38,775 nt of DNA from QAMX01 sp964448855 (GCA_964448855.1 CAYUXI010000017.1:1-38775), one strand, 5' to 3'; shown: positions 1 through 8,904, counted from the stretch's first letter. The notes: generated by a model not told the origin, from the sequence alone. Made by a program: numbers and translations.

Positions 1-326
1 AAAACCTCATCGCACTCAACCAGGACGAGGAGTGCAGACCGCCCTACATGGCGTGTATGTATGCGGATGTCTATCTCTTTGTCCGGCACGTCTCCAACCG
101 GGAGCTGGTGCTGGGCTACATGAACCTCGGCGACAAGGACTGCATCCCCGGCCCCTCCTTTGGCTATTCGTTTGATGAATTTGGCATCCCGTACGGTTCC
201 GGCTACGGTCTGGAGCTGACCGACCTGATCACCGGTGAACCGGCGGGCTTCCACCGCGATTCGTTCGTCCCGTGGATTGAGGCACACGGCTGTCGCCTCT
301 ACCGCGCCCAGCTGAAACGCGCCTGA
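1..326 (+). CDS. C-terminal end of a clan GH-D glycoside hydrolase (alpha-galactosidase-like), truncated by the window start
   Basis: The reading frame is open from base 3 and ends with TGA at 324-326, so only the last ~107 residues are visible; the Met at 48 is internal. The fragment begins with the motif ALNQDEE, which matches the I-x-x-NQD segment that closes the catalytic barrel of GH27/GH36 alpha-galactosidases, followed by a C-terminal beta-sandwich-like stretch (strands such as VYLFVRHV and ELVLGYMNL). This class removes terminal galactose (or related sugars) from oligosaccharides. It lies 31 bp before the DUF4091 gene on the same strand, which argues for a shared glycan-degradation operon. 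The family call rests on a short motif and could shift within clan D. Confidence 0.6.
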   Translation, partial: NLIALNQDEECRPPYMACMYADVYLFVRHVSNRELVLGYMNLGDKDCIPGPSFGYSFDEFGIPYGSGYGLELTDLITGEPAGFHRDSFVPWIEAHGCRLYRAQLKRA

Positions 327-357
327 ACAGGCGACAGAAAGAGAAGGAAACAGGAAT

Positions 358-2049
358 ATGATTGAAACAAAAATCCTCTCACCGCTTGAAAAATGCTTCC
401 TCGATCAGACGCCCGCAGATTTCCCGGCGCTGACCCGTCTGCGGATGTTCCGCAATGAGCGAGTCTCCATCCAGTTTGCCGCCTACGACCCGGACGAAGC
501 GGAGCACGCAATTCGTCTGCTGACCGTGTCGGTTCGCGGCGATCTGGCGCGGTATGCCACGCTGCACACCGTGGAGCAGATTGCCAACTGCTGCCCGGCC
601 TGGGGGACGCCGAAGGCGATTGAAAACGCCGACCCGACCTTCCTCCGCACAACGCCCGGCCTGTATCCGGACGTGCTGGCCAACCCCATGCGCGGCAACC
701 GGATGCCGGTCATCAATCAGCAGCTGCACACGGCGTGGATTGATTTTGAAGGCGACCTGGAACCGGGCGTGTACCCGACGACGATTGTGCTAAAGGCCGA
801 TGACGGCTCCGCGCTGGCGGAGAGCACCATCGAAATCGAAGTGCTGGCGCTCGAGCTGCCGGAGCAGACCACCCGCGTGACCAACTGGTTCTATGCGGAC
901 TGCCTGGCGGATTATTATCATGTGGAGCCGTTCTCCGATCAGCATTTCGACATCTGCGCCCACTTCATTGAAACTGCCGTCCACAACGGCATCAACATGA
1001 TTCTGACGCCGGTCTTCACCGTCGCACTCGATACGCGTGTGGGCGGCGAACGCACCACCACACAGCTCGTCCGCATCAAGCGTGAACACGGCGAGTATTC
1101 GTTCGATTTTGAGCTGCTCGACCGCTGGATCATCCTCTGCGACCGCCTCGGCGTTCGGTATTTTGAAATTTCACACCTCTTCTCCCAGTGGGGCGCTGCC
1201 CATGCGCCCAAGGTGATGGCCACGGTGGACGGCGAATACCGCCGCCTGTTCGGCTGGGATACCGATGCATCCGGCGAGGAATACGTCCACTTCCTGCAGG
1301 TGTTTTTGCAGGCGCTGACGGCGCATCTGGAGAAAAAGGGTCTGAAGGAGCGCTGCTATTTCCATATTTCGGACGAGCCGGGCGGAGACGCCATGGCGCA
1401 GTACCGCAAGAACCGCGAAACCGTGGACCCGTACCTGAAGGGCTGGAAGCTGCTGGATGCGCTGTCGGATGTCGAATTCTATCGCCAGGGGCTCTGCCCG
1501 ATTCCGGTGCCGTCCTCCGGCGCGATCGAAGACTTCCAGAAGGAGGACATCGCGGAGCGGTGGGTGTACTACTGCTGCGGCCCGTGGATTGGCGCATCCA
1601 ACCGGTTCGTGGCCATGCATCTGGGGCGCACCCGGTCGATCGGTTTGCAAATGTATCGCTACGGCATCGAGGGCTTCCTGCACTGGGGCTACAACTTCTA
1701 CAACAACCAGTATTCCTACGACCACGTCAACCCGTTCCTGAACCCGGCAGCGGGCTACTGGGGCGCGGCGGGCGATGCACTGGTCGTCTATCCGGGGCAG
1801 GACGGCTACCCGCTGGAATCGCTGCGCCTCCGCGCACAGAAGCAGGCGCTGGACGATATCCGCGTGCTGCAGCTGGCCGAACGGTACTGCGGGCGCGAAA
1901 CGGTCATTGCGGAGCTGGAGCAGCTGACCGGCCCGATTGACTTCCGCCACTGCATCAACGACAGCATGACGTTCCATCGGCTGCGCGAGCGCATGATGGA
2001 TTTGATTCTCGCAGCCCAGCAGGCGGCTGCACCACAGGACAACGCCTGA
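358..2049 (+). CDS. DUF4091 / GH123-like glycoside hydrolase
   Basis: 563 residues without a signal peptide, so probably cytoplasmic. The N-terminal ~170 residues are beta-rich and precede a TIM-barrel region, the arrangement of DUF4091 proteins related to GH123 N-acetyl-beta-galactosaminidases. The HISDEPGG motif carries the adjacent acid pair Asp339-Glu340 expected of the GH123-type catalytic site (substrate-assisted catalysis in that family). The C-terminal part has the aromatic runs HWGYNFYN and YWGAAGDALVVYPG that are typical of DUF4091 ends. The ATG is preceded by an AGAAGGAAAC-type ribosome site. It sits between a GH-D enzyme and a sugar-type oxidoreductase, so hydrolysis of an imported oligosaccharide is the likely job. 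The exact substrate cannot be read from sequence. Confidence 0.85.
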   Translation: MIETKILSPLEKCFLDQTPADFPALTRLRMFRNERVSIQFAAYDPDEAEHAIRLLTVSVRGDLARYATLHTVEQIANCCPAWGTPKAIENADPTFLRTTPGLYPDVLANPMRGNRMPVINQQLHTAWIDFEGDLEPGVYPTTIVLKADDGSALAESTIEIEVLALELPEQTTRVTNWFYADCLADYYHVEPFSDQHFDICAHFIETAVHNGINMILTPVFTVALDTRVGGERTTTQLVRIKREHGEYSFDFELLDRWIILCDRLGVRYFEISHLFSQWGAAHAPKVMATVDGEYRRLFGWDTDASGEEYVHFLQVFLQALTAHLEKKGLKERCYFHISDEPGGDAMAQYRKNRETVDPYLKGWKLLDALSDVEFYRQGLCPIPVPSSGAIEDFQKEDIAERWVYYCCGPWIGASNRFVAMHLGRTRSIGLQMYRYGIEGFLHWGYNFYNNQYSYDHVNPFLNPAAGYWGAAGDALVVYPGQDGYPLESLRLRAQKQALDDIRVLQLAERYCGRETVIAELEQLTGPIDFRHCINDSMTFHRLRERMMDLILAAQQAAAPQDNA

Positions 2050-2086
2050 ACAGAACACAGCATCGAAACAAAAGGAGGCAAAAGCA

Positions 2087-3217
2087 ATGAAGAAAATCAA
2101 GGTCGCACTGGTTGGTCTGGGCTTTGGCGGCAACTTTGCCGAGATCTACCGGGAACATCCGGACGTGAGCGAAATCGTCCTCTTTGACCCCGATCGGGAG
2201 CGCGAACGCGCATTCCGGGAACGGCTGGGCATCACGGAGGTCTATGACAGCCTGGACGAGCTGTTGGCCGACCCGACGGTGGACGCGGTGCATCTGGTCA
2301 CGCCGATTCCACTGCACGCCGAGCAGAGCGTCGCCGTGCTGAATGCGGGCAAGCACTGCGCCTGCACCGTCCCGATGGGCAATACGCTGGACGAGCTGCG
2401 CGCCATTGTCGCAGCCAAACGCCGGAGCGGGAAGAATTATATGCTGATGGAGACGACGCTCTATACCTATCAGTTCCGCTATGTCCAGAAAATGCTGGCC
2501 TCCGGCGAGCTGGGGCGCATCCAGTTTTTGCGGGGCAGCCATTATCAGGATATGGAAAACTGGCCGGGCTACTGGATGGGCCTGCCGCCGATGCATTACG
2601 GCACCCACGCCATCGCACCGATGGTGGCGCTGTCCGGCTCCCGGATTGCGAAGGTTCACGGCTTTGGCAGCGGGACGATGCGCCCGGAGCTGGTGCAGCA
2701 CTACGGCAATCCGTTCCCGGTGGAAACAGCGCTGTTCGCATTTGAAAACGGCCTGAAGGGCGAAGCCACCCGCAGCCTGTTTGAAACGGCGCGCCCGTAT
2801 CAGGAGGGGATGTTCGTCTACGGCAGTCAGAAGAGCTTTGAATGGGGCTTTACCGATGACGATCTGCCCCATGTCTCCACGCTTTTGAGCGGCGATTCGT
2901 CCGTGCGGGGTCTGCCCTGCCAAACGGAGGTCATGGAAATGCCCAACGACTATTCCGATTTGCCGGAGCCGCTGTGGCGCTTCACGGTGGGCGGCAACTA
3001 TGACCCGGAGCACCCGGAGGAATCGCTGAAGCGCGGTGCCGGCGGTGGCCATCACGGCTCACACGCGCATCTCGTAAACGAGTTCGTCCGGAGCATCATC
3101 GAAGGCCGTGCGCCGTGGATTGATGAGGCGATGGGCGCCAATATCACCGCAGCCGGCCTCTGCGCACACGAAAGCGCCATGCGCGACGGCGAAGCGGTCA
3201 TCGTTCCGAATTTCTAA
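2087..3217 (+). CDS. Gfo/Idh/MocA family NAD(P)-dependent oxidoreductase
   Basis: 376 residues, a normal length for the family. The N-terminal Rossmann fold shows VGLGFGG (Gly10, Gly12, Gly14) after a beta strand, and an acidic residue ends beta-2 (FDPD). The conserved EKP motif that follows the third strand in most members is replaced by TVPMG, and the His of the family active site is plausibly His174 in GTHAIAP. The C-terminal alpha/beta domain completes the fold. These enzymes oxidise or reduce sugar hydroxyls, in some cases as partners of retro-aldol glycosidases. An AAAGGAGG ribosome site precedes the ATG. The gap to the DUF4091 gene is 37 bp. Substrate unknown; the missing EKP lysine is worth noting because it normally contacts cofactor and substrate. 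Confidence 0.85.
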   Translation: MKKIKVALVGLGFGGNFAEIYREHPDVSEIVLFDPDRERERAFRERLGITEVYDSLDELLADPTVDAVHLVTPIPLHAEQSVAVLNAGKHCACTVPMGNTLDELRAIVAAKRRSGKNYMLMETTLYTYQFRYVQKMLASGELGRIQFLRGSHYQDMENWPGYWMGLPPMHYGTHAIAPMVALSGSRIAKVHGFGSGTMRPELVQHYGNPFPVETALFAFENGLKGEATRSLFETARPYQEGMFVYGSQKSFEWGFTDDDLPHVSTLLSGDSSVRGLPCQTEVMEMPNDYSDLPEPLWRFTVGGNYDPEHPEESLKRGAGGGHHGSHAHLVNEFVRSIIEGRAPWIDEAMGANITAAGLCAHESAMRDGEAVIVPNF

Positions 3218-3259
3218 ACCGAGCCGGAGGTTTCACTTCGAAACGAAAGGAAAAGGGCT

Positions 3260-4342
3260 ATGAATCCACTGAAACTGGAACTGGAACGGCGCGCATTGCC
3301 GCCGCTTCGCAGCCGCAGAGAGATGCAGGACATTTTGCAGCGCGAGGTCTACGGCTATCTGCCGGACGTCGCCTGTACGCTCACGACCGAGTCGGAGCAG
3401 GTGGATGAGGCGCGCTATATGTGCGGGACGGTCGTCCGCTCCCATGTCATGCTCCGGGTGACGGTCGGCACCCAGTCGCACGCGTTCCGCGTCGATCGGC
3501 TGCTGCACACGGACGGGCAGAAGCGCCCGCTGATTCTCCTGAACAACTTCCACCCGATGGAAGCGTCGTCCTGCTTCCCGGTCGAGGAGCTGTCGGAGTA
3601 TGACGTCGATTTTCTCGTCTTCCGCTACACCGACATCACATCGGATGACGACGATTTCACCAACGGGCTGGCACGCATTCTGCTGCCGAACGGCCAGGTT
3701 GAGGACACGACCTGCGGCAAAATCGGCATCTGGGCGTGGGCGGCCATGCGCGTCTTAGATTACGGTTTGACGCTCCCCGGCACCGACCCGGACAACGTCG
3801 CCATCGCCGGTCATTCCCGGCTGGGCAAAACGGCGGCGTATACGGCCATGATGGACGAACGCTTCAAGTTTACCTTCTCCAACGCGGCGGGCTGCGCGGG
3901 CGATGCGCTGGCACACGGCTGCAGCGGCCTGCAGCGCACACCGCTGGACGTGCGGAATACGAGGCTCGGCGAGCTGATTCGCGATATCACGGAAAAATAC
4001 GGCTACTGGTTCTGCAAAAATTACCGGAAATACGCCGAGCGCAACGGGTCGGATGAATTCGATCAGCACTACCTGCTGGCGAGCATTGCCCCGCGCTATG
4101 TGATGGTCGGCTCCTGCGATCTGGATGCCTGGGCCGACCCGGTTTCCCAACAGCTCTGCGCGCTGGCGGCGAGCGAAGCCTGGGGGCTGACGGGTCTGGT
4201 TGGCAGCGACCACATCCTCGATGCGGGCGAAAGCCTCATCGACGGCCATGTCGGCTATTTCAAAATCCACGCCCAGCATTTTCTCTCCCGCCACAGCTGG
4301 CGACAGTTTCTGCGCTTCGTGGAAAAGCACCGCGCAGACTGA
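3260..4342 (+). CDS. CE15-like (glucuronoyl esterase family) alpha/beta hydrolase
   Basis: 360 residues with no signal peptide. The nucleophile elbow reads GHSRLGK with Ser186, the CE15 G-x-S-R-x-G-K signature in which the Arg forms the oxyanion hole. Further family marks are the MDERF stretch after the elbow, the SNAAGCAGDAL segment, FDQHYLLASIAPRY, and a terminal His340 in AQHFLSRHSW. Known CE15 enzymes cleave esters of 4-O-methyl-glucuronic acid, but they are usually secreted; this copy appears cytoplasmic, and the acidic partner of the triad is not obvious. It is the last gene of the glycan operon, 42 bp after the oxidoreductase, so it may de-esterify an imported uronic-acid-containing oligosaccharide. 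A different acyl substrate is possible. Confidence 0.75.
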   Translation: MNPLKLELERRALPPLRSRREMQDILQREVYGYLPDVACTLTTESEQVDEARYMCGTVVRSHVMLRVTVGTQSHAFRVDRLLHTDGQKRPLILLNNFHPMEASSCFPVEELSEYDVDFLVFRYTDITSDDDDFTNGLARILLPNGQVEDTTCGKIGIWAWAAMRVLDYGLTLPGTDPDNVAIAGHSRLGKTAAYTAMMDERFKFTFSNAAGCAGDALAHGCSGLQRTPLDVRNTRLGELIRDITEKYGYWFCKNYRKYAERNGSDEFDQHYLLASIAPRYVMVGSCDLDAWADPVSQQLCALAASEAWGLTGLVGSDHILDAGESLIDGHVGYFKIHAQHFLSRHSWRQFLRFVEKHRAD

Positions 4343-4365
4343 GCACTTCCAACCATAAATAAAAG

Positions 4366-4404
4366 AATCAGCCCGGACAGGTTCAAAAACCGTCCGGGCT
4401 GATT
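4366..4404. terminator. Intrinsic terminator between convergent genes
   Basis: A 13-bp perfect inverted repeat (AATCAGCCCGGAC at 4366-4378, complement at 4392-4404) sits between the + strand esterase and the - strand DHHW gene. Read leftwards it is followed by a T-rich tract (complement of ATAAATAAAAGA), so it serves the - strand gene best; for the + strand the U-tract is short. Confidence 0.85.
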
Positions 4405-4419
4405 TGCAGTCTGAAAAAA

Positions 4420-5517
4420 TCAGGTCAGCGTTTCGCTGTTATTGAGCACGAGCGTGCTGTAGAGGAAGAGGACATCCTGCTGGTCAAACGTCACGAAGCG
4501 GTCGAGAAAATCGGCGCGGAGGTAGCGAATGTCGATCAGCGTGACGGTGGAGTAGCCCTCCGCGAGGAGCGGCGCAATGCTGCTGCCGAACGAGTCGCGG
4601 AAGATGATGAGCTCACGGTCGGTCTGGGCATTCGGATTTTCGATCGTGATCAGCGGCAGCGAACCGGAGAGGAACATCTCATACGGATCCTTGCCGACGG
4701 CCTTTTCCATATCGTAGAGGCCGCCGGTCGTGTTGGCCTCGTGATTCGTGGCCAGACAGGCGTTCAGCGTGTCGTTGGTCAGATAGTGAATCGTTTCCGC
4801 CGGGAGCGGGAGCGCCGATTGACCGTAGTAGACGCCGTAGAAGGGGTGGTTGAGCGTCTCAACGGTATACTGCCCGGAGAGCGTGACACCCATCCCGTTG
4901 GCCAGGACGCTTGCGGTATCCGTCAGCTTTTCCTGCCGCCAGTGCGTATCCGTCTTGTAGTAGTCGCTGATGTCCAGCGTCCCGACAATGTCCAGATAGG
5001 TGGCATAGGGCATCTGCGCCTGCATATCGGAAAACAGCTTTTCGTAATCCATAGCGGGGTATTTGCCGGAATCGGCGAGGAAATAGCTCTTATCCGGGAC
5101 AATCGACAGGTAGATATCCATGTCCTTGTCGGCCAGATACCGGTCATAGATGTAGGCGAACCGATTCGCCGCATACGCGAGCGAGTCCTCGCTCAACGGG
5201 TATTCCAGCTTGGCGGCGTAGCCGTCCTCCAAAACGATGCCGTTGTTGTCGCTCTGCGCAAAGGCGTAGTAGACGGCGAGGGATTTCAGCGTGCGGAGAG
5301 AATCGCGCAGCGGGAACTGATCCTGAGTGTAGGTTTCAAAGTCGGACATGAAGCTGCCGTCCAGGAGCGTGCCAAAGGAGAGCGACGGAAACTGCGCCAG
5401 CTTGCGGCGTTCGCTGTCCGAAAAGGTGCGGGTCGGCAGAAACCATGCGGAAAGTGTCATCGCGGCAAAGAGCAGCGCAACCACGGCAACGCAGATGATA
5501 TGTTTGTGCTGTTTCAT
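4420..5517 (-). CDS. DHHW/AlgJ-like protein, partner of the MBOAT acyltransferase
   Basis: 365 residues with an N-terminal signal-anchor (about residues 7-27), so the body faces outward. The DTHW motif (Asp190, His192) and the late FRDSFGSS motif (Asp308-Ser309) are the catalytic-type marks of the DHHW family, related to AlgJ/AlgX SGNH-like acetyltransferases. Members work with a membrane MBOAT protein to O-acetylate an extracellular polysaccharide. It starts 12 bp after the MBOAT stop, with an AAGGGGG ribosome site, so the two are co-transcribed. The polymer being modified is unknown; no glycan-synthesis genes are adjacent. Confidence 0.85.
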   Translation of the reverse strand: MKQHKHIICVAVVALLFAAMTLSAWFLPTRTFSDSERRKLAQFPSLSFGTLLDGSFMSDFETYTQDQFPLRDSLRTLKSLAVYYAFAQSDNNGIVLEDGYAAKLEYPLSEDSLAYAANRFAYIYDRYLADKDMDIYLSIVPDKSYFLADSGKYPAMDYEKLFSDMQAQMPYATYLDIVGTLDISDYYKTDTHWRQEKLTDTASVLANGMGVTLSGQYTVETLNHPFYGVYYGQSALPLPAETIHYLTNDTLNACLATNHEANTTGGLYDMEKAVGKDPYEMFLSGSLPLITIENPNAQTDRELIIFRDSFGSSIAPLLAEGYSTVTLIDIRYLRADFLDRFVTFDQQDVLFLYSTLVLNNSETLT

Positions 5518-5529
5518 TCGAAAACCCCC

Positions 5530-6933
5530 TTAGAATCTGAAATACAGGAAGGGATTGTAGGAGCCGTCCACCAGATAGGCCGTGCAGACCAGCAGCAGCG
5601 CACAGAGCGCCAGCGGCTCAACAATCGTGGCAACGCGCTGTCCGACGGAGCTGTCAGAAAAGCGCTTCCAGAGGTTCCGGGGCAAGGGTGTCGCACCGAT
5701 CACGGCGAGCAGCAGCACAACCCCGTAGTTGCGGAGCTCATACCAGAATTCCGCCGACACAAACGGGTGATGCCCGGCGCCGAACATGGCACCGATGCAG
5801 GAGCCGGCCTGACGGAGGCTGCTTGCGTCGAAAATGACGAAGCTGATGAGAATCAGAACCACCACATAGATGTGCTTCCAGACGCGGCTCTTCTTCAGAT
5901 GGCGGAGCAGCCAGAGCTTTTCCACCATCAGCAGCGCGGCGAAATACAGTCCCCAGAGGATGAAATTCCAGGAGGCGCCGTGCCAAAAGCCGGTCAGCAT
6001 CCAGACGACAAGAATGTTCAGCAGGTGGCGCAGACGGCTGACGCGGTTGCCGCCGAGCGGGATGTAGACGTAATCGCGGAACCAGGAGCCGAGCGACATA
6101 TGCCAGCGCCGCCAGAACTCCGTGATGCTGGAGGAAATATAAGGATAGTTGAAGTTTTCAAGGAAGTCAAAGCCGAAAATCTTGCCGAGGCCGATGGCCA
6201 TGTCGCTGTAACCGGAAAAGTCGAAGTAGATGTGGAGCGAATAGGCCGCGGCATACAGCCAGAAATACAGGGTGGAGGGGTCGCCGGTGGCGCGGAAGGA
6301 GTCGCAGAGCTCACCGAGGACGTTGGCAATCAGGATTTTCTTGCTGAGCCCGATCAGAAACCGGCGCAGCCCGCAGGCCGCTTTTTCAAAGGAATGGGTG
6401 CGGGTGCGGAGCTGATCGGCGACGTCTGCATACCGGACGATCGGCCCGGCGATCAGCTGCGGGAACAGTGCGACATAGGCGGCGAGGTCGATGAGATTTC
6501 TCTGCGCACGGACATCGCCGCGGTAGACATCGACGGTATAGCTGAGAATCTGGAACGTGTAGAAGCTGATGCCGATGGGCAGGGCGATGCGGAGGAGCGG
6601 GATGGAAAGCCCGGTGACGGCGTTGAAGTTGCTGATGAAGAAATCGGCGTATTTGAAATAGCCGAGCATCAGCAGGCTGCTGACCACAGACAGCGCCAGA
6701 ATGCCCTTGGACAGTCCGGGTCGGGCGCGGAAGCGCTCAATCAGCAGGCCGAAGACGTAGCCCAGCAGGATGGCGAGCAGCATCCAGATGACGTAGCGCG
6801 GCTCACCCCAGGCATAAAAGACGAGGCTGCACAGCAGCAGCACGGAATTTTTCAGACAGCGCGGCGCAATGAAATAGAGAATCAGCACGCAGGGCAAAAA
6901 ATAAAACAAAAACGGAATGCTTGAAAACAGCAT
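5530..6933 (-). CDS. MBOAT family membrane O-acyltransferase (AlgI/DltB-like)
   Basis: 467 residues from the ATG at 6933; a TTG four codons upstream is also open but sits one base from the AGAGAGG ribosome site, and family members typically begin MLFSS. The protein is hydrophobic with about ten membrane segments. The catalytic His318 lies in GFWHGASWNF, and the upstream conserved region reads ITEFWRRWHMSL and FRDYVYIPLGG, both MBOAT hallmarks. It moves acyl groups across the membrane to the outer partner protein encoded next. Together with the DHHW protein this is a minimal two-gene exopolymer acylation unit. The regulatory region is short (6934-6995) and no clear promoter was seen, so partial read-through from the sigma-factor operon is possible. 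Confidence 0.92.
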   Translation of the reverse strand: MLFSSIPFLFYFLPCVLILYFIAPRCLKNSVLLLCSLVFYAWGEPRYVIWMLLAILLGYVFGLLIERFRARPGLSKGILALSVVSSLLMLGYFKYADFFISNFNAVTGLSIPLLRIALPIGISFYTFQILSYTVDVYRGDVRAQRNLIDLAAYVALFPQLIAGPIVRYADVADQLRTRTHSFEKAACGLRRFLIGLSKKILIANVLGELCDSFRATGDPSTLYFWLYAAAYSLHIYFDFSGYSDMAIGLGKIFGFDFLENFNYPYISSSITEFWRRWHMSLGSWFRDYVYIPLGGNRVSRLRHLLNILVVWMLTGFWHGASWNFILWGLYFAALLMVEKLWLLRHLKKSRVWKHIYVVVLILISFVIFDASSLRQAGSCIGAMFGAGHHPFVSAEFWYELRNYGVVLLLAVIGATPLPRNLWKRFSDSSVGQRVATIVEPLALCALLLVCTAYLVDGSYNPFLYFRF

Positions 6934-6995
6934 GGCGAAGCTCAAACCTCTCTTTTTTTCTCTGTGGCAGCAGCCGGGGTTGCTTTTCCAAAAAA

Positions 6996-7030
6996 ACAGG
7001 GGGTCGGGCGCCAGTGCGTCGACCCCCTGT
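6996..7030 (-). terminator. Intrinsic terminator of the sigma-factor/lipoprotein operon
   Basis: An 11-bp perfect stem (ACAGGGGGTCG at 6996-7006, complement at 7020-7030) with a 13-nt loop. Read on the - strand it is followed at once by seven Ts, a canonical terminator 30 bp after the lipoprotein stop. Confidence 0.92.
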
Positions 7031-7059
7031 ATCGCTCAGAGATCCGGAAATATCGTAGA

Positions 7060-7710
7060 TTACTCGACCATGGCCGGTGCATCGACCAGAACCGAGGACT
7101 GCGCATCGACAGCGGCGCAGGCGGCTACCAGATTGTCAATGTTGCCTTCATGGCCGTATGCCATGACAACGTAATCACCGACGGCGATCACGACGACCTT
7201 GTCCGGGAAGCCGCACATCCAGCGCTGACCCTGAATGGCGGTCTGGTAGGCGGTGGCAAAGTCGGCGGCCTGTGCCGGATCCTTCAGCTTGGCCACGGCG
7301 GAGCAGAAGGTGTTGAGGTTCATCATGTGCTGCAGCGTTGCGACATCGTCTTCGAGCATCCCATACAGCTCGTCCGTCACGTGGAGCAGATACTTGAAGG
7401 TTTCGGCGTTTGCATCGCTCAGCGCATACTGGCCGGGGCCGTCCATGCTTTCATGGTCGATATCGCCGCCGCCACAGGCGAACTTGTTTTCTTCGCCGTA
7501 GGCGTTCCAAATGGCGGTGTACAGATCGAGTGCGGATTCATAGGCCGGTGCCGGCGGATCGGTTTCCGGCGGGAGCGTCGTGCTGACGGAGGTGTTGTCC
7601 GATTTGTCTGTGTTGTCAGGGGTGTTTGTGGTGTCCTGGCTGCAGGCGGCCAGCGTCAGCAGCGAGCAGATCATCAGCAGTGCGAGGAGCAGGGAAATGG
7701 GTCTTTTCAT
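7060..7710 (-). CDS. Secreted lipoprotein of unknown function
   Basis: 216 residues from the ATG at 7710, chosen because an AAAGGA site lies 9 bp upstream; the open frame extends eight codons further without a ribosome site. A signal peptide ends in the lipobox LAAC (Cys23), followed by a Thr/Asp/Pro-rich linker to about residue 55. The remaining domain contains GPGQY, HMMNLNTFC and WMCGFPDK. From memory these resemble a conserved but uncharacterised lipoprotein family of Oscillospiraceae; I could not verify this. It is the last gene after an ECF sigma factor and its membrane partner (46 bp after the latter), so it may be part of the regulon or of signal sensing. No function is assigned. Confidence 0.75.
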   Translation of the reverse strand: MKRPISLLLALLMICSLLTLAACSQDTTNTPDNTDKSDNTSVSTTLPPETDPPAPAYESALDLYTAIWNAYGEENKFACGGGDIDHESMDGPGQYALSDANAETFKYLLHVTDELYGMLEDDVATLQHMMNLNTFCSAVAKLKDPAQAADFATAYQTAIQGQRWMCGFPDKVVVIAVGDYVVMAYGHEGNIDNLVAACAAVDAQSSVLVDAPAMVE

Positions 7711-7756
7711 GGTGGTAATTCCTTTCTGAATCAAAAAATCATACGGAGCAGTGCGC

Positions 7757-8308
7757 TCAGGATGCGGGGGTTTCTTCCGTCATGGTCACAAGGACGACGG
7801 ACTGGCTGCTGTCAACGACGGCTGTCAGACGGAGCTGTCGCGCTTTGAACCGGAGCACCAGCTCGAAGCGGTCGGCCGCGGTCGTATCCACCAGCCAGAG
7901 CTGTTCAAAGCGGCCGGAGCAGACACGCTGCGTGCATTCGCTTCCGTCATCGGAGAGCAGCACGCTGTTGGCGCCGGCTGTCACGGTGACATCGTCCGTC
8001 CCGGCGTCCAGCTGCAATGCGAGCTCTGTCCCGACTGTGCTGCGCGGCTGCAGCGCGGCAACCAGCGGCACGGAAAGCGCGGAGCCGTCAGCGGACAGCT
8101 GCGTTCCTCCGACCGAGATCGTCAGATCACGGTGCTTTGGCAGCGCCGTCCAGACAACGGCGAGCACTGCGGCGAAACAGGCAGCCACAGCGGCCCAACG
8201 GGAAATGAGGGTGCGGGTGCGGTGAACCCGCGGGAACGGCTGATTCGCTTCCGCGATCAGCTCGTCATCCAGCGCACCGATCATCTGTGCCAGAAATTCC
8301 TGTTTCAT
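7757..8308 (-). CDS. Single-pass membrane protein, probable anti-sigma factor
   Basis: 183 residues: a short acidic cytoplasmic N-terminus (about 1-35, containing the pattern LDDELIAEA), one membrane helix (about 37-56) and an external beta-rich domain. The ATG overlaps the TGA of the sigma-factor gene (ATGA), so translation is coupled. This position and topology are those of membrane anti-sigma factors of ECF sigma factors, which bind sigma on the inside and sense a signal outside. No zinc-binding anti-sigma (HxxxCxxC) motif is visible, so the call relies on context and topology. Confidence 0.7.
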   Translation of the reverse strand: MKQEFLAQMIGALDDELIAEANQPFPRVHRTRTLISRWAAVAACFAAVLAVVWTALPKHRDLTISVGGTQLSADGSALSVPLVAALQPRSTVGTELALQLDAGTDDVTVTAGANSVLLSDDGSECTQRVCSGRFEQLWLVDTTAADRFELVLRFKARQLRLTAVVDSSQSVVLVTMTEETPAS

Positions 8309-8904
8309 CTTCTGGCTCCTTTCTCAGCGGGAGGGGTGGCATCATCCATGAAAATGCCGTCGGCCTCCAGATGCTTTCTGAGCCTGGCGCGCATTCGAAA
8401 GAGCAGCGATTTGACACGGCTCTCGCTCATGTCCAGCTGCGCGGCGAGATCGGCAATGGCGTCGCAAAAGAAATACCGTCGGACAAAAATCCGCCGATCC
8501 AGCTCCTTCTGCGTGCGCAGAAATGCGCTGATGCTTGCCCCGATCTGCTCTGCGTCGGCCTCCGGCTCCGCCGGCTGACCGCCCGGAATGCATTCGTCCA
8601 GCTCGTTCAGAGAGAGCGCAAATTCGTTGATGACCCGTTTGTCGGCGTGACGCTTCTGAAAACGGTTGATCGACAGGTTCCGTGTAATCTTCCCGAGATA
8701 AGCAGCCAGGTTGGTGGGCGATTTCGGCGGAATGGAACGCCACGCACCCAGCCAGGTATCATTGACGCATTCCTCACTGTCGGAGACGTCACTGAGAATA
8801 TTCATGGCGATTTTCGTACAGTACGCACCGTATTTCCGGTCGGATTCGCTGATGGCAGCTTCATCGCGGGCAAAGTACAGTGCAACGATTGCTTCATCGG
8901 TCAT
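8305..8904 (-). CDS. ECF-type RNA polymerase sigma factor
   Basis: 199 residues. Region 2 (about 20-85) shows the core-binding and -10-recognition helices with ECVNDTWLGAW and LGKITRNLSINR; region 4 (about 135-180) has the helix-turn-helix AQLDMSESRVKSLLFRMR that reads the -35. There is no sigma region 1.1 or 3, as expected for ECF members. The partner gene overlaps its stop codon. A TTGCAA-17-TATGAT promoter lies about 100 bp upstream (9006-9034). It should direct polymerase to a small stress or envelope regulon that likely includes its own operon. The downstream MBOAT genes could be targets, but no matching promoter was identified. Confidence 0.92.
   Translation of the reverse strand: MTDEAIVALYFARDEAAISESDRKYGAYCTKIAMNILSDVSDSEECVNDTWLGAWRSIPPKSPTNLAAYLGKITRNLSINRFQKRHADKRVINEFALSLNELDECIPGGQPAEPEADAEQIGASISAFLRTQKELDRRIFVRRYFFCDAIADLAAQLDMSESRVKSLLFRMRARLRKHLEADGIFMDDATPPAEKGARR

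Noticed and set aside
4741..6924. Open frame of 727 codons on the + strand
   Set aside because: It is antisense to the MBOAT and DHHW genes, has Arg/Gln/Val-rich composition without domains, and has no ribosome site.
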